From an uncultured OM182 clade bacterium (lineage in GTDB: Bacteria > Pseudomonadota > Gammaproteobacteria > Pseudomonadales > Azotimanducaceae), in contig CAJJAA010000007.1 of the NCBI GenBank assembly GCA_905182025.1, positions 1 to 61,019 of the forward strand: a stretch of DNA of 61,019 nucleotides. Reading direction: 5' to 3'. Position numbers and translations under genes: made by a program. The notes under the pieces were generated by a model. The model was given only the letters and a program-made list of their open reading frames with translations, was not told the DNA's origin and did no database searches. Position 1 is the first letter of the stretch. Each line of letters starts with the position of its first letter. Positions 9,585 through 20,058 of this stretch are shown one piece after another.

Positions 9585-9902
9585 ATGGATATTCTTGAAA
9601 CAATCAAAGAACAGGTAACCGCGAACCCTATATTGCTTTATATGAAAGGCTCGCCTGAACAACCACAATGTGGTTTTTCTTCTCAGGTATCTCAAGCACT
9701 AATGGCTTGCGGGGAAAAGTTTGCCTATATCGATATCTTGTCAAATCCTGAGATTCGGGCGAATCTACCTCAGTATTCTGATTGGCCAACATTTCCGCAG
9801 CTGTTTGTCGCTGGAGAACTTGTCGGTGGATGTGACATTATTATGGAGATGTATAACAGCGGCGAGTTGCTGCCTATCGTCAAATCCGCAACGTCTGAAT
9901 AG
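9585..9902 (+). CDS. grxD: Monothiol glutaredoxin Grx4/GrxD
   Basis: 105 residues with the CGFS active-site motif (PQCGFSSQ), the cis-proline region (DWPTFPQLFV) and the GGCDII glutathione-binding end, as in GrxD. Members of this family carry and transfer [2Fe-2S] clusters with BolA proteins in the cytoplasm and have little disulfide reductase activity. The start is ATG 9585, where family similarity begins (MDILETIKEQV); an upstream start at 9528 adds 19 atypical residues. Single gene, probably its own transcript. Confidence 0.93.
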   Translation: MDILETIKEQVTANPILLYMKGSPEQPQCGFSSQVSQALMACGEKFAYIDILSNPEIRANLPQYSDWPTFPQLFVAGELVGGCDIIMEMYNSGELLPIVKSATSE

Positions 9903-10232
9903 CGTCAAATTCCGCGTTTAGTGCCGTGTCTGGCCTGACAAAGGAGCAACGCTCTGTTGACTCGCCGGACACAAGCAGACCTAACGCCAGCTCGACCTCA
10001 CACAAGCAGAGCAAACTCCTCGAGCAATAGCCTATGCTGTTGTTGCAAGCGATAGCCTGGCAACAATTTACGCTTGACCTACATAGCGGTATTTATTTTG
10101 GTAGTTGGGGTGTGTTTTTTTTGACATGGTCGGATTTTCCGTGATTTTTATCGCGGTGTCCTGCATCGTCATGTGGCGCAAGCCTCGTTAATAACCGACC
10201 TTTTAATAGGCATGGCTCGTCGTGCGATAGCG
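9903..10232. other. 330-bp gap between grxD and rnt with repeats
   Basis: No gene seen. It holds an imperfect inverted repeat GTGTCTGGC (9926-9934) / GCCGGACAC (9964-9972), an 11-base direct repeat ACACAAGCAGA (9969-9979 and 10000-10010), and a perfect stem TTGTTGC (10040-10046) / GCAACAA (10060-10066). A run of eight T lies near 10115. The genes on both sides point into the gap, so some of this may be transcript-end structure. Confidence 0.5.
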
Positions 10233-10859
10233 TTAGTGTTGCATTAACCCGCCGAGCTCTTTCCACTTGTTCACAATCGAACAAAATATGTCTGCGGTTT
10301 TTTCACAGTCGTACAGTGCAGAGTGGGCTTCGTCAGCATCAAAACTAATGCCGGCTACCTCGCAAGCACGTGCCAAAACTGTTTGCCGGTAGGCGAGTCC
10401 GCACAATGTTGCTGTATCAAATGAGGAAAAAGGGTGGAACGGGTTGCGTTTTATATTGCATCGATCTGATGCTCTGTTTAGAAAGCCCTGATCAAACGCC
10501 GCATTGTGTGCGACTAATATTGCTCGCTGACAACCGGTCTCTCTAACCGCGCGTCGCACGCCTTGAAAAACGTCCATAAGCGCATCCTTTTCTGGGATTG
10601 CCATCCTCAAGGGGTTGTCAGGGTCTATACCGGTAAAGTCGAGAGAGGCTTGCTCAATGTTAGCGCCTTTGAAAGGCTCTACATTGTGGAATATTGTTTC
10701 ACCACGGACGAGCTGACCTTCGTCATTCATATCGATAATGGTTGCTGCGATTTCTAGTAGGGCGTCGGTTGCGGAATTAAATCCACCGGTTTCCAAGTCG
10801 ATGACGACGGGTAGGTAGCCGCGAAAACGAAAAGCTATTGGTCTTTTTGGATCGGTCAA
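10233..10859 (-). CDS. rnt: Ribonuclease T
   Basis: A 208-residue DEDDh 3'-to-5' exonuclease that trims the CCA end of tRNA and the 3' ends of other stable RNAs. Visible active-site parts: VVIDLETGGF (D and E), VAHNAAFDQGF (D), and DEAHSALYDCE (His and D). FSSFDTATLCGLAYRQTVLA is characteristic of RNase T. The start is TTG 10859, preceded five bases upstream by AAGGA. It lies just downstream of pyrC (37-base gap), so the pair may be co-transcribed, as in other gammaproteobacteria. Confidence 0.93.
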   Translation of the reverse strand: MTDPKRPIAFRFRGYLPVVIDLETGGFNSATDALLEIAATIIDMNDEGQLVRGETIFHNVEPFKGANIEQASLDFTGIDPDNPLRMAIPEKDALMDVFQGVRRAVRETGCQRAILVAHNAAFDQGFLNRASDRCNIKRNPFHPFSSFDTATLCGLAYRQTVLARACEVAGISFDADEAHSALYDCEKTADIFCSIVNKWKELGGLMQH

Positions 10860-10896
10860 TTGAATCCTTATTGCAGAAAACTGCTAAGAGAGAAAG

Positions 10897-11931
10897 TTAC
10901 ACAACACGCCAATTTATGACATCGCCTTTTTTGATCGGACCCAGCATCTCATCACCAAACTTTAGATACTCAGGTACCTGCCAAGGTGATTCGGTAAGGG
11001 TTATCTTATCCTGATTCCGCGGTAGCCCATAAAAATCAGGGCCGAAAAAGCTACTGAAAGCTTCGAGTCTATCTAATTTGCCGATCGAATCGAAGACTTC
11101 TGCATACAGCTCTAACGCTGCATGAGCGGTATAGCAGCCGGCTGCGCAGCCACACATATTCTCTTTTCTTGAACGAGGGTGGGGTGCAGAATCGGTGCCC
11201 AAGAAGAATTTTTCACTGCCGCAGGTTGCGGCTTCCAGTAATGCATTTTGATGCGTATTGCGCTTCAAGATCGGCAGGCAATATTGAATGGGTTTAATGC
11301 CTCCAGCTAACATATCGTTGCGGTTGTACATCAGATGGTGTGCTGTGATTGTTGCAGCGACATTCGCTGAACTGCCGAGTACAAACTCTACCGCTTCTTT
11401 TGTTGTGATGTGTTCGAGAATAATTTTGAGAGAAGCAAACTTTTCAACAAGTGGTTGTAGAGAACTGTCTATAAATATCGCTTCTCGATCAAAGATGTCT
11501 GTTTCAGGGTGAGTGACCTCACCATGTAAACACAGTGGTATCTCATGGTCCTGCATGGCTTCGAAAACAGGGTACATGGACTCGATTTCTGAAACACCCG
11601 ACTCTGAGTTGGTTGTCGCCCCCGCCGGGTAAAATTTAAAAGCGCTGATAATGCCGCTTTCCTTAGCTAACTTGACCGTTTCAGGGTTCGTCTCTGGGGT
11701 GATGTATAACGTCATCAGAGGCTGGAATACTGCGCCCGCCGGAATTTGCTGGAGAATTCGATCACGATAAGCTTCGGCGGCAGCAACGGTATCAACGGCG
11801 GGTACAAGATTAGGCATGACTATGGCTCTACCAAAGTATCGAGCAACGTCTGCAACGGTATCCTTCAGATAGTCACCGTCTCTAAGGTGTATGTGCCAGT
11901 CATCTGGGCGTGTAAGGGTAATGTTTCGCAT
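10897..11931 (-). CDS. pyrC: Dihydroorotase
   Basis: A class II dihydroorotase of 344 residues, third step of pyrimidine synthesis (carbamoyl-aspartate to dihydroorotate). It is a zinc amidohydrolase: the first metal histidines are in [13 protein letters not shown], the carboxylated lysine in [13 protein letters not shown], further ligands in LCLHGEV and LEHITTKEA, and the catalytic Asp in [11 protein letters not shown] 11931. It is divergent from argG across a 208-base gap that carries a tandem repeat. Confidence 0.95.
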   Translation of the reverse strand: MRNITLTRPDDWHIHLRDGDYLKDTVADVARYFGRAIVMPNLVPAVDTVAAAEAYRDRILQQIPAGAVFQPLMTLYITPETNPETVKLAKESGIISAFKFYPAGATTNSESGVSEIESMYPVFEAMQDHEIPLCLHGEVTHPETDIFDREAIFIDSSLQPLVEKFASLKIILEHITTKEAVEFVLGSSANVAATITAHHLMYNRNDMLAGGIKPIQYCLPILKRNTHQNALLEAATCGSEKFFLGTDSAPHPRSRKENMCGCAAGCYTAHAALELYAEVFDSIGKLDRLEAFSSFFGPDFYGLPRNQDKITLTESPWQVPEYLKFGDEMLGPIKKGDVINWRVV

Positions 11932-11993
11932 AGGAATTTAGTATTGAATGGATGACAGTAACGGTCGGCAATTGTACTACAGTTTGTAGAGAG

Positions 11994-12037
11994 GTTGTGC
12001 AGACGTTGTGTAGATGTTGTGCTGATGTTCGTCTGGT
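11994..12037. repeat. Four imperfect 11-bp tandem repeats between pyrC and argG
   Basis: GTTGTGCAGAC (11994), GTTGTGTAGAT (12005), GTTGTGCTGAT (12016) and GTTCGTCTGGT (12027) follow each other without spacers. The first three differ from one another at two or three positions and the fourth is more diverged. The array lies 60 bases from the pyrC start and about 100 from the argG start, where promoters and operators are expected. The 11-base period roughly equals one helical turn. Confidence 0.6.
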
Positions 12038-12139
12038 TTTGCACAGTGACTGTTAAGCGGTTTGTGGCGGATTGATATTTTTGGTAGGTAACTGGGCCAA
12101 GATTTTGGTAACATTCGGATTTTTTCAAGGCCTAGCATC

Positions 12140-13375
12140 GTGACTGCAAAGAATACCTCTATCAATAAAATCGTTCTGTCTTACTCCGGTGGCCTGGATA
12201 CCACTGCTATATTGAAATGGCTGCAGGAGACCTACGATTGCGAAGTTGTGACCTTCACCGCGGATTTAGGCGATGGCGACGACTATGGACCTGTCAGACA
12301 AAAAGCGCTGAATTCGGGTGCATCAGAAGTTTTCATTGATGATCTGCGAGAAGAGTTTGTTAAAGACTTTGTTTTTCCAATGTTCCGTGGCAATACGATC
12401 TATGAAGGCGAATATTTGCTGGGCACGTCCATTGCGCGACCGTTAATTGCAAAACGATTGATTGAGATCGCCAATGAAACCGGCGCTGAGGCCATTTCTC
12501 ATGGCGCAACAGGTAAAGGTAATGATCAAGTGAGGTTTGAGCTTGGCGCTTATGCCTTGAAACCGGACATCAAGGTTGTTGCACCTTGGCGGGAGTGGGA
12601 TTTAACGTCACGCGAGTCACTGCTCAAATTCTGTGAAACGCATCAGATCCCTGTTGACCGTAAGCATGAAGGCGACAAATCACCCTATTCAATGGATGCG
12701 AATTTGCTGCATATCTCCTACGAGGGTGGAATCTTAGAGGATCCAAATGCTGAACCCGAAGAGTCCATGTGGTTATGGTCAAATTCGCCTGAAGCTGCGC
12801 CAGACAGTCCCACGTATATTGAACTCACCTATAAGGGCGGCGATATTACCGCGATCGACGGCGTCGAGATGTCGCCAGCGACGGTTCTAACCCATCTGAA
12901 CAAGGTTGGTGGTGAGCACGGTATTGGACGGGTCGATATTGTAGAGAATCGATATGTGGGCATGAAAGCGCGCGGATGTTATGAATCACCAGGCGGCACC
13001 ATTCTGCTCAAGGGACATCGGGCGATTGAATCGGTTACTTTAGATAGAGAGCTAGGCCATCTGAAAGATGATCTGATGCCGAGGTACGCCAGCTTGATCT
13101 ATAACGGATACTGGTGGTCTCCAGAGAGAATAGCATTGCAGGCGCTGATCGATGATTCGCAGCGATATGTCAACGGCGTAGTGAGACTCAAACTTTATAA
13201 AGGTAACGTCATCGTTGTTGGGCGAGAGTCGTTAACGGACTCGCTCTACGATGGAAACATTGTGACCTTTGAAGATGATGCGGGTGCCTATGATCAGAAG
13301 GATGCGGAAGGCTTTATTCGACTCAACGCGTTGCGACTTAAAGTTGCTAGTAAGAAAAACAGGAAGATGATCTAG
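12140..13375 (+). CDS. argG: Argininosuccinate synthase
   Basis: 411 residues. It joins citrulline and aspartate with ATP to give argininosuccinate, the second-last step of arginine synthesis. The N-terminal PP-loop ([13 protein letters not shown]) binds [18 protein letters not shown] and [15 protein letters not shown] contribute to citrulline and aspartate binding. The start is GTG 12140. Its last four bases overlap the converging nth gene. Confidence 0.96.
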   Translation: MTAKNTSINKIVLSYSGGLDTTAILKWLQETYDCEVVTFTADLGDGDDYGPVRQKALNSGASEVFIDDLREEFVKDFVFPMFRGNTIYEGEYLLGTSIARPLIAKRLIEIANETGAEAISHGATGKGNDQVRFELGAYALKPDIKVVAPWREWDLTSRESLLKFCETHQIPVDRKHEGDKSPYSMDANLLHISYEGGILEDPNAEPEESMWLWSNSPEAAPDSPTYIELTYKGGDITAIDGVEMSPATVLTHLNKVGGEHGIGRVDIVENRYVGMKARGCYESPGGTILLKGHRAIESVTLDRELGHLKDDLMPRYASLIYNGYWWSPERIALQALIDDSQRYVNGVVRLKLYKGNVIVVGRESLTDSLYDGNIVTFEDDAGAYDQKDAEGFIRLNALRLKVASKKNRKMI

Positions 13376-14016
13376 TCGTCTAAATCCTGTTTTTTGTCTT
13401 TGTATTCACAGAGATCGTAGATGACACAGGCACCACAGCGAGGATTCCTCGCTGTGCAGACATATCGCCCGTGAAGAATAAACCAATGATGCGCATCTAA
13501 AATAAACTCATCAGCGATAACCTTGATGAGTTTATCCTCAACTTGTCGCACCGTTTTACCCGGTGCAAATTTGATCCTATTCGATAGTCGAAAGATATGC
13601 GTGTCGACGGCCATTGTCGGCTGGCGATAGGCTGTATTTAAAACCACATTGGCTGTCTTGCGTCCCACCCCCGGCAGTGCTTCAAGTTCGGGTCGGTTAT
13701 CCGGCACTTCACTATTGTGTTCATCAATCAGTATGCGGCAAGTTTTGATCACGTTGGCTGCCTTGCTGTTATACAGGCCAATTGTCTTGATATAGTCTTT
13801 CAGACCCTTCTCGCCCAATGCGAAAATAGCTTCGGGGGTGTTGGCGACTTTGTAGAGCTTGTCGGTCGCTTTGTTTACTGACACATCGGTTGCCTGCGCA
13901 GACAAGATCACAGCAATCATTAGCTCAAAGGTTGAATCAAAATTTAACTCCGTCGTTGGCGTTGGGTTCTCCGCGCGCAGACGTGTCAGAATTTCGTACC
14001 GCTTATCTTTATTCAT
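13372..14016 (-). CDS. nth: Endonuclease III
   Basis: A 214-residue DNA glycosylase/AP lyase that removes oxidised pyrimidines. It has a helix-hairpin-helix [13 protein letters not shown] with the catalytic Lys, the catalytic Asp in [11 protein letters not shown], and a C-terminal [4Fe-4S] ligand set C-x6-C-x2-C-x5-C ([17 protein letters not shown]). ATG 14016 overlaps the rnfE stop by four bases (ATGA), so it is the last gene of the leftward metG-rnf-nth operon, a linkage also common elsewhere. Confidence 0.96.
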   Translation of the reverse strand: MNKDKRYEILTRLRAENPTPTTELNFDSTFELMIAVILSAQATDVSVNKATDKLYKVANTPEAIFALGEKGLKDYIKTIGLYNSKAANVIKTCRILIDEHNSEVPDNRPELEALPGVGRKTANVVLNTAYRQPTMAVDTHIFRLSNRIKFAPGKTVRQVEDKLIKVIADEFILDAHHWFILHGRYVCTARNPRCGACVIYDLCEYKDKKQDLDD

Positions 14017-14687
14017 AGTTCATCCGAAAGCGTTTGTCGTGGTGAGCTCGTCGTTGTTGATTGTTGACGAGCGTACCGCTGATCAATCATGTTTTTTAGT
14101 GCGATTAGACAGCCCAGAACGAAAAATGCACCTGGTGGTAACACAATGAGCAGGAATGGCTCATTGGGTAGGCGTATCAGGTAAAGAGATTCGCTGCCGC
14201 CGAACACCAGATGCATTTGACTAAACAACGTGCCACTACCAATGGCTTCGCGAACGACCCCCATAGCAAGGAGCGCAAGGAGGAATCCCAATCCCATTGT
14301 AAAGCCGTCCATTACCGCGGCACCAATGCCGTTTCGTCGCGCGAATCCTTCTGCTCTGCCAAGGATGGTGCAATTGGTGACGATCAAAGCAATAAATAAT
14401 CCGATGCGCTGATGTATATCGAACATAAAGGTTTGCACGAGCAGGTCACCGATGGTGACAAAGGTGGCGATGATCATTATCTGCGCTGGCAATCGGGTTG
14501 AATCATCGAGTTTGTGCCTGATCAAACTGATAATCAGATTAGAGCCGGTTAGAACGAGCAACGTCACGATACCTAACACAAGGCTATTGGCGACGGTATT
14601 CGATACGGCTAACAAGGGACACAATCCGAGTAATTGAACCAGCGCGGGGTTGTTTGACCAGAGCCCCTGTAGAGTATTGTTATTCAT
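14013..14687 (-). CDS. rnfE: Rnf/Rsx electron transport complex subunit E
   Basis: 224 residues with about six membrane helices. RnfE and RnfA are related, inverted membrane subunits that help form the iron-sulfur and ion path of the Rnf complex. Seen: LVQLLGLCPLLAVSN near the N-terminus (the family's conserved cysteine region) and VTNCTILGRAEGFARRNG. It overlaps rnfG by eight bases and nth by four, so translation is probably coupled. Confidence 0.93.
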   Translation of the reverse strand: MNNNTLQGLWSNNPALVQLLGLCPLLAVSNTVANSLVLGIVTLLVLTGSNLIISLIRHKLDDSTRLPAQIMIIATFVTIGDLLVQTFMFDIHQRIGLFIALIVTNCTILGRAEGFARRNGIGAAVMDGFTMGLGFLLALLAMGVVREAIGSGTLFSQMHLVFGGSESLYLIRLPNEPFLLIVLPPGAFFVLGCLIALKNMIDQRYARQQSTTTSSPRQTLSDEL

Positions 14688-15396
14688 GATGGCTTTGCAC
14701 CTCTTCCGCTCTTTCTTTCAGTACGATTGAAGCGCCTTGATCATGATTGCTCTTAAGGTTTGCCTCCAGATGCGTAGCGATGGCTTTAATAATGGCCCTG
14801 GGAGTGATGGTAGCGCCGGCAAAAGCGTCGAAGTCTCCGCCATGCTTTTTCACATCCCACCGCGTATTTTCCAGACTGCGACGGTCAAAGTCCAAAACCC
14901 AGTCAGAGATCGAAAGGTCGAATTTGTCTCCGAGCCCTGGCGTCTCCCGATGGGATATGACTCGGACGCCCCTAACAGTGCCTGTGTCACGCGTCGCTAG
15001 CCAAAATGTAATGTCGCCATTGTAGCCTTGTGTGGTGAGAATTTTTTCGATTCTTCCGCTTTCAATGACGGCCTTGTTTTCGGTGTTGTTTTGAAAGTCG
15101 TGATTAAGATTGCTCGGAGAAACGTTCTCAAGGTTATTCTTTATCAGGTCTAAATTTATCGTGTAGAAATAGAGCGCTTCGCTTCGCTTAACAAGTGACA
15201 CTTGGTTCGCATCAAGGTCGGCGCCTAGCAGTTCATGTAACTGCTGCTGTGCGTATTGCTGATGGTTGACTTCAATTGTATGCCTTGTCGCGAGATGTAC
15301 AATCACAAGGCCCAAACCGCAAATCAGAGAGAGCAATGCCAGCCTGCCCGCGACGCGATAGAGTTGCACTTTTTCTGGCCCACTCATTTGGACCAC
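14680..15396 (-). CDS. rnfG: Rnf/Rsx electron transport complex subunit G
   Basis: 238 residues: one N-terminal membrane helix, then a periplasmic FMN-binding domain. The flavinylation site is DAFAGATITPRA, with Thr as expected acceptor of covalently bound FMN (usual motif S/T-G-A-T, here A-G-A-T). TPGLGDKFD is also typical. It overlaps rnfD by 13 bases and rnfE by 8. Confidence 0.92.
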   Translation of the reverse strand: MVQMSGPEKVQLYRVAGRLALLSLICGLGLVIVHLATRHTIEVNHQQYAQQQLHELLGADLDANQVSLVKRSEALYFYTINLDLIKNNLENVSPSNLNHDFQNNTENKAVIESGRIEKILTTQGYNGDITFWLATRDTGTVRGVRVISHRETPGLGDKFDLSISDWVLDFDRRSLENTRWDVKKHGGDFDAFAGATITPRAIIKAIATHLEANLKSNHDQGASIVLKERAEEVQSHHE

Positions 15397-16301
15397 CGAA
15401 GCCGAACACGGTCAATGATGGGTGCAAGGCTGTTCATAAGTAGGATGGCAAAGGCGTAGCCGTCCGGATAGGCGCCATAGCTTCGAATGATGAAGGTAAT
15501 CAAGCCCACGCCTGCACCGAATATATATAGACCTACATTTGAGTTGGGGCTAGTGACAGGATCCGTGACAACAAAGAATGCGACCAACATGGTGCCGCCT
15601 GAAAACAGATGGAACATCGGCGACCCTAGACTCTCGGAACTGCCGCTATCGTAAAAGATACTCGAGACGACGATAAGGGTCAGTAGCATTGCCAGCGGCG
15701 CCTGCCAGTTACAGCATTTGTAGTAGACTAAAACGATGCCACCAACAATGTAGCTGATGTTGATCCATTGCCATGCTGTTGAAGACAAGGTCGAGAAGCC
15801 GTTAGCGGGCGTCCAGATTTCGTCGATTGTTGTAGCGCCTCTGAATTTGATGATGTCCAGCGGCGTCGCGCCTGTAATACCATCGACGGTCGAGCCAAAC
15901 AGCACCGGCCAATTAGACATCGCGAGGGGAAAAGAGACGATCATCACCGCGTACCCAACCATCGTTGGGTTAAACAGATTGTGACCCAGGCCACCGTACA
16001 CATGCTTGCCGAATAGAATTGCAAAGCCTGTCCCTACGAAGGGAAGTAGCAGATTGATGTCGGGAGGTAGCGCAAGGCCGAGTAGAACCCCGGTAATAAT
16101 AGCGGTCCCATCTCTCAATGCGTTTAAGTCTTTTTGTTGAAGCCCCAGAGCAATCGATTCAAAAAACACTGCGCTAAACGCGCAGGTAACGACGTTAATT
16201 AAGATGCCTAAACCGAAGAAGTAGGTTGATACAAGCGCGCCAGGCACAAGCGCTACGAGTACCAGCATCATGATCCGATTGGTGCTATTAGAATAAATCA
16301 T
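15384..16301 (-). CDS. rnfD: Rnf/Rsx electron transport complex subunit D
   Basis: 305 residues, somewhat shorter than the roughly 350 of E. coli RsxD, with about nine membrane helices. [14 protein letters not shown] contains the Thr that carries covalent FMN in the NqrB/RnfD family. [22 protein letters not shown] and [11 protein letters not shown] are family hallmarks. It overlaps rnfB by four bases and rnfG by 13 in the leftward operon. Confidence 0.93.
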   Translation of the reverse strand: MIYSNSTNRIMMLVLVALVPGALVSTYFFGLGILINVVTCAFSAVFFESIALGLQQKDLNALRDGTAIITGVLLGLALPPDINLLLPFVGTGFAILFGKHVYGGLGHNLFNPTMVGYAVMIVSFPLAMSNWPVLFGSTVDGITGATPLDIIKFRGATTIDEIWTPANGFSTLSSTAWQWINISYIVGGIVLVYYKCCNWQAPLAMLLTLIVVSSIFYDSGSSESLGSPMFHLFSGGTMLVAFFVVTDPVTSPNSNVGLYIFGAGVGLITFIIRSYGAYPDGYAFAILLMNSLAPIIDRVRLRWSK

Positions 16302-17269
16302 TGTTTAGACTTCAGGGTTGCAAGTAACTGACTCTTATCTTTTCTTGAGGGCCGAGTCTTCACACGTGTCTGATCGACTTCTAATCGTTTAGTTCGATCC
16401 TCAAATCTTACCTCGGTGATTTTTGCACGTTCTCGCTGGTTGACCTCCTGATCAATACGCTGTTTAGCGTTGACAAAATAGTCAGTTAATGGAATGTCAC
16501 TGGGGCATATACGATCGCAAATCCTACATTCAATACAGCTGTCGAGGTCAAGTAAGGCGAGGGCGTCGCTATTGTTTCGTTGCCAGAATAGTTCCTGCGG
16601 TGCCAGATTCTTTGGGCACTTTTCTTCGCAGAAGCCGCAACGAATGCAGGCTTGATGGGGTGATGTCATTGGCGCGGCGTTTAGAAATGCAGGGTCAATT
16701 TTGTTTGCGGATGAAACACTCTGCTGCTCGGCTGAAGGTCCATCGACCATATCAATGCAATCGACGGGGCAGGGTTCTAGACAAAGATCACAGCCGGTAC
16801 AGATATCCTGCAGCACCACATGCATGAGTTGTGTCGCACCGATAATTGCATCGACAGGGCATGCTTGGATACACAAGGTGCAGCCAATGCACTCCTGCTC
16901 GCGTATTTTTGCAATCTTCGGAATTTGCTCTTCTCCGAAATTTGAATCAAGCGCGACAGTTTCTTGGCCCAAGAGTTGAGCCAGTTGCTTAATCGCAGCT
17001 TCGCCACCTGGAGGGCAGCGATTAATGGCTTCACCCGCTGCGATAGCAACGGCGTAGGGTCGGCAACCTGGATGGCCGCACTGGGCACACTGAGTTTGTG
17101 GAAGACATGCATTTATCTTTTCAACGACTTCGTCTTGATCACTCGGGTAACGTTTGGCGACGAACAATAGTGCCGCAGCGATGATTGCGCCTAACAGTGT
17201 CAGTAAAATGACACTGGGTGCCATTTGTACAGCGTGCGCCGCAAGATTGGTTAGCCAGACATCGGTCAC
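16298..17269 (-). CDS. rnfB: RnfB fused to the ferredoxin end of RnfC
   Basis: 323 residues; E. coli RsxB has about 190. Residues 15-38 are a membrane anchor. Residues 50-90 form the RnfB [4Fe-4S] domain (Cys 55, 61, 64, 69, 85 in the [17 protein letters not shown] region). Residues 125-172 are two ferredoxin clusters (Cys 127/130/133/137 and 157/160/163/167). After a linker, residues 205-262 hold two more clusters, [12 protein letters not shown] and [16 protein letters not shown]. These match the end of RnfC, as does the charged tail [19 protein letters not shown]. The RnfC NADH/FMN-binding domain is absent, and no rnfC lies between rnfB and rnfD. How electrons enter is therefore unclear. 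Confidence 0.88.
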   Translation of the reverse strand: MTDVWLTNLAAHAVQMAPSVILLTLLGAIIAAALLFVAKRYPSDQDEVVEKINACLPQTQCAQCGHPGCRPYAVAIAAGEAINRCPPGGEAAIKQLAQLLGQETVALDSNFGEEQIPKIAKIREQECIGCTLCIQACPVDAIIGATQLMHVVLQDICTGCDLCLEPCPVDCIDMVDGPSAEQQSVSSANKIDPAFLNAAPMTSPHQACIRCGFCEEKCPKNLAPQELFWQRNNSDALALLDLDSCIECRICDRICPSDIPLTDYFVNAKQRIDQEVNQRERAKITEVRFEDRTKRLEVDQTRVKTRPSRKDKSQLLATLKSKQ

Positions 17270-17271
17270 GG

Positions 17272-17847
17272 TTAGTTCATCCCCGTGAAGCCAAGGAAGG
17301 CGAGGGATAATATGCCTGCTGTGATCATATTAATTGCTGCACCTTGAAAGGGTGCAGGGATGTCCGTTTGAGACATGCGTTCCCGCAGCGACGCGAAGAT
17401 GATGAGAACAAGTGAAAAGCCCAGCGCCGCGCCTAAACCAAACAGAACCGAGTCAATGAAACCCTGATTTTGTCTGACATTTAGCAATGCTACGCCCAGC
17501 ACCGCACAGTTTGTTGTGATGAGCGGGATAAAAAGTCCGAGTACTTGATGGAGCACCGGCTGTGTTGCGCGGATAACAAGCTCTGAAAATTGTACGAGTC
17601 CTGCGATGACCGCGATGAAAACAATGATACGAAGATACTCAAGACCGAACGGGCTTAGCAGATAAGTTTCGATGAGATAACTTGAGGCTGAAGCTAACGT
17701 AAGTACAAAGGTTGTGGCAGCTGCCATGCCAAAGGCAGCCTCCATTTTTTGGGTCGCGCCCATGAATGGACATAGGCCGAGAAACTGCACCAGCACAAAG
17801 TTGTTAACAAACAGCGCTGTTAAAAGTATTGCCAGAGCATCTGACAT
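17272..17847 (-). CDS. rnfA: Rnf/Rsx electron transport complex subunit A
   Basis: 191 residues with six membrane helices; the usual RnfA length is about 193. [16 protein letters not shown] and [13 protein letters not shown] are the conserved cysteine-bearing half-motifs shared with RnfE. It is the first rnf gene, 13 bases after metG and 2 bases before rnfB. Rnf complexes couple electron transfer to ion movement; in enterobacteria the homologous Rsx complex helps switch off SoxR. Confidence 0.94.
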   Translation of the reverse strand: MSDALAILLTALFVNNFVLVQFLGLCPFMGATQKMEAAFGMAAATTFVLTLASASSYLIETYLLSPFGLEYLRIIVFIAVIAGLVQFSELVIRATQPVLHQVLGLFIPLITTNCAVLGVALLNVRQNQGFIDSVLFGLGAALGFSLVLIIFASLRERMSQTDIPAPFQGAAINMITAGILSLAFLGFTGMN

Positions 17848-17860
17848 GGGACTTGTGTCC

Positions 17861-19891
17861 TTAGCAGACCTTCATACCGGCAGCTGCACCGGTATGAGGC
17901 TCAAGTAAATAAATATCAGATCCGCCAGGTCCGGCGGCCAGTACCATGCCTTCTGAAATGCCGAAACGCATTTTTCGAGGCGCCAGATTGGCGACCATGA
18001 CTGTTTGCTTGCCAATTAGCTGTTCCGGTGAATATTTTGATTTTATACCGGCAAACACATTGCGAGTTTCCGTGCCAAGATCGAGGGTTAGACGTAGCAG
18101 TTTGTCAGCCCCTTCCACAGATTCTGCATTGATGATGGTCACGACTCTTAGGTCAACCTTGGCAAAGTCGTCAAATTCTATTTGAGGCGAGATGCCTTCA
18201 ACTGTTTGCTCGTCTGCTTTCACTACTTTTTCCGCGGGTTTAGTCGGTGCAGTCTCTGTCGAGGCGGCCACCATAGCGTCAACCTTATCGGTTTCTGCCC
18301 GGGTGATAATAGGTTTGAACTTGTTGATTTTATGGTTGACTAACGGTTTTTTGATGTCGCCCCAATGCATGCTGGGTACATTGAGGAACTGTTCGGACTT
18401 CTCCGCAAGACTAGGAATGACCGGTTTCAAGTAGCCAATGAGTATGCGGTACATGTTAATACCGTCGGAACACACATTGTGGACGTCGATTTCGTTTCCA
18501 GGCTGTTTGATCTTCACCCAAGGTTCGCACTCTGCGATATATTGATTTGCCTTGTCAGCCATCGCCATCACTTCGCGAATTAGCTTGCTGTATTCACCTT
18601 CTTCGTAGAGCTTTGCGATGGCACCACTTTGAGAAATAAACTCCTGGATGAGTGGCGATTTTGGTTCTGCTGATAACGTTGCATCGTAATTTTTCTTGAT
18701 AAACCCGGCACACCGGCTGGCGATGTTGACGACCTTACCGACTAAATCCGAGTTTACCTTTTGTACGAAATCATCAAGATTGATGTCTATGTCATCGATG
18801 CTAGCGGTTAGCTTACTGGCGTAATAGTAGCGAAGGTACTCGGGATTAAGATGATCCAGATAGGCTCTCGCATTGATAAAGGTTCCTCGCGACTTACTCA
18901 TCTTCTGTCCATTGACAGTAATAAATCCATGCGCATGGACTTTCGTTGGGGTTCTGTAGTCGGCACTTTTCAGCATGGCTGGCCAAAACAGGGCATGAAA
19001 ATTGATGATGTCTTTGCCGATGAAGTGATGCACCTCATGCTGGCTATCTGACTTCCAGTAGTCATCGAAATTGATATTGCCTTGTTGATCGCAGTAGTTT
19101 TTGAAGCTCGCCATGTAGCCGATAGGGGCATCGAGCCAGACATAAAAATATTTTCCCGTTTCGCCTGGAATTTCAATGCCAAAATAAGGTGCATCGCGGC
19201 TAATATCCCAATCTTTTAAGCCCGCGTCTAGCCATTCGGCCAGCTTGTTTGCGACTTGTGTTTGTAGAGCCCCGCTTCGCGTCCACTCGGTTAGGAAGTC
19301 TGTGAAGTTTGATAAGGCGAAGAAAAAATGTGTCGATGCCTTCTCGACCGGTTCGGCGCCGGAAAGTTTGGACTGCGGATTGATTAGATCCATGGCGTCG
19401 TAGGTCGCACCGCAGGCTTCACAATTGTCACCGTACTGATCGTCGGCTTTACACTTCGGGCAGGTGCCGACGATAAATCTGTCAGCGAGAAAAATTTCCC
19501 GTTCCGGGTCGTAAAGTTGAGCGACAGACTTTGTTTTGATTTGGCCCGCTTGCTTCAGTTTGTTGTAAATAAGCCCGCTGAAGGCTTCATTTTCAGATGA
19601 GTGGGTGGAGTAGTAGTTATCATGGCTAATATGAAAATCACCGAAATCCGCTTCATGCTCTGCCTTAATTTCTGCGATTAGCGCCTCGGGTGTCGTGTTT
19701 CTCTCTTCCGCTTTAAGCATTATTGCCGTGCCATGAGTGTCATCGGCGCAGACATAAATGCAATTTTGTCCCGACATCCTCTGAAAGCGCACCCAAATGT
19801 CAGTTTGAATATGCTCGAGCAGGTGGCCAAGATGGATCGATCCATTGGCGTTTGGCAGTGCACTGGTGACTAAAATGTCGCGTTTTGTCAT
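17861..19891 (-). CDS. metG: Methionyl-tRNA synthetase
   Basis: 676 residues, the full-length form with a C-terminal tRNA-binding (EMAP-like) domain from about residue 575. The HIGH-type motif is [10 protein letters not shown], the zinc-binding knuckle is [18 protein letters not shown], and the second signature is [14 protein letters not shown] 19891. It heads the leftward metG-rnf-nth run and is divergent from mrp across a 167-base gap. Confidence 0.97.
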   Translation of the reverse strand: MTKRDILVTSALPNANGSIHLGHLLEHIQTDIWVRFQRMSGQNCIYVCADDTHGTAIMLKAEERNTTPEALIAEIKAEHEADFGDFHISHDNYYSTHSSENEAFSGLIYNKLKQAGQIKTKSVAQLYDPEREIFLADRFIVGTCPKCKADDQYGDNCEACGATYDAMDLINPQSKLSGAEPVEKASTHFFFALSNFTDFLTEWTRSGALQTQVANKLAEWLDAGLKDWDISRDAPYFGIEIPGETGKYFYVWLDAPIGYMASFKNYCDQQGNINFDDYWKSDSQHEVHHFIGKDIINFHALFWPAMLKSADYRTPTKVHAHGFITVNGQKMSKSRGTFINARAYLDHLNPEYLRYYYASKLTASIDDIDINLDDFVQKVNSDLVGKVVNIASRCAGFIKKNYDATLSAEPKSPLIQEFISQSGAIAKLYEEGEYSKLIREVMAMADKANQYIAECEPWVKIKQPGNEIDVHNVCSDGINMYRILIGYLKPVIPSLAEKSEQFLNVPSMHWGDIKKPLVNHKINKFKPIITRAETDKVDAMVAASTETAPTKPAEKVVKADEQTVEGISPQIEFDDFAKVDLRVVTIINAESVEGADKLLRLTLDLGTETRNVFAGIKSKYSPEQLIGKQTVMVANLAPRKMRFGISEGMVLAAGPGGSDIYLLEPHTGAAAGMKVC

Positions 19892-19999
19892 TAAATTACT
19901 ATTTGCCTAGAGCGTCGATTTGAAGGGTGCTAAATATACCGATGCGCGGTCGCTTTTTCATCCGATATTCACTTGAGTTGGCAAGTAAGCAATTGAATA

Positions 20000-20028
20000 T
20001 GTGATTTTTTTCACTGCATCCCTATAAT
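20000..20028 (+). promoter_or_regulatory. Probable promoter of mrp
   Basis: A perfect -10 box TATAAT at 20023-20028 with a weak -35 candidate TGTGAT at 20000-20005 (17-base spacer). Predicted transcription start near 20035 would leave a leader of about 24 bases before the proposed ATT start, with GGAG in between. Confidence 0.55.
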
Positions 20029-20058
20029 AGCGTCCCTTTTTGAGTTTGGAGAACGGAC

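Noticed and set aside
10105-10125. Run of eight T near 10115 as a terminator of grxD
   Set aside because: No GC-rich stem directly before it; the nearest hairpin ends about 45 bases upstream.
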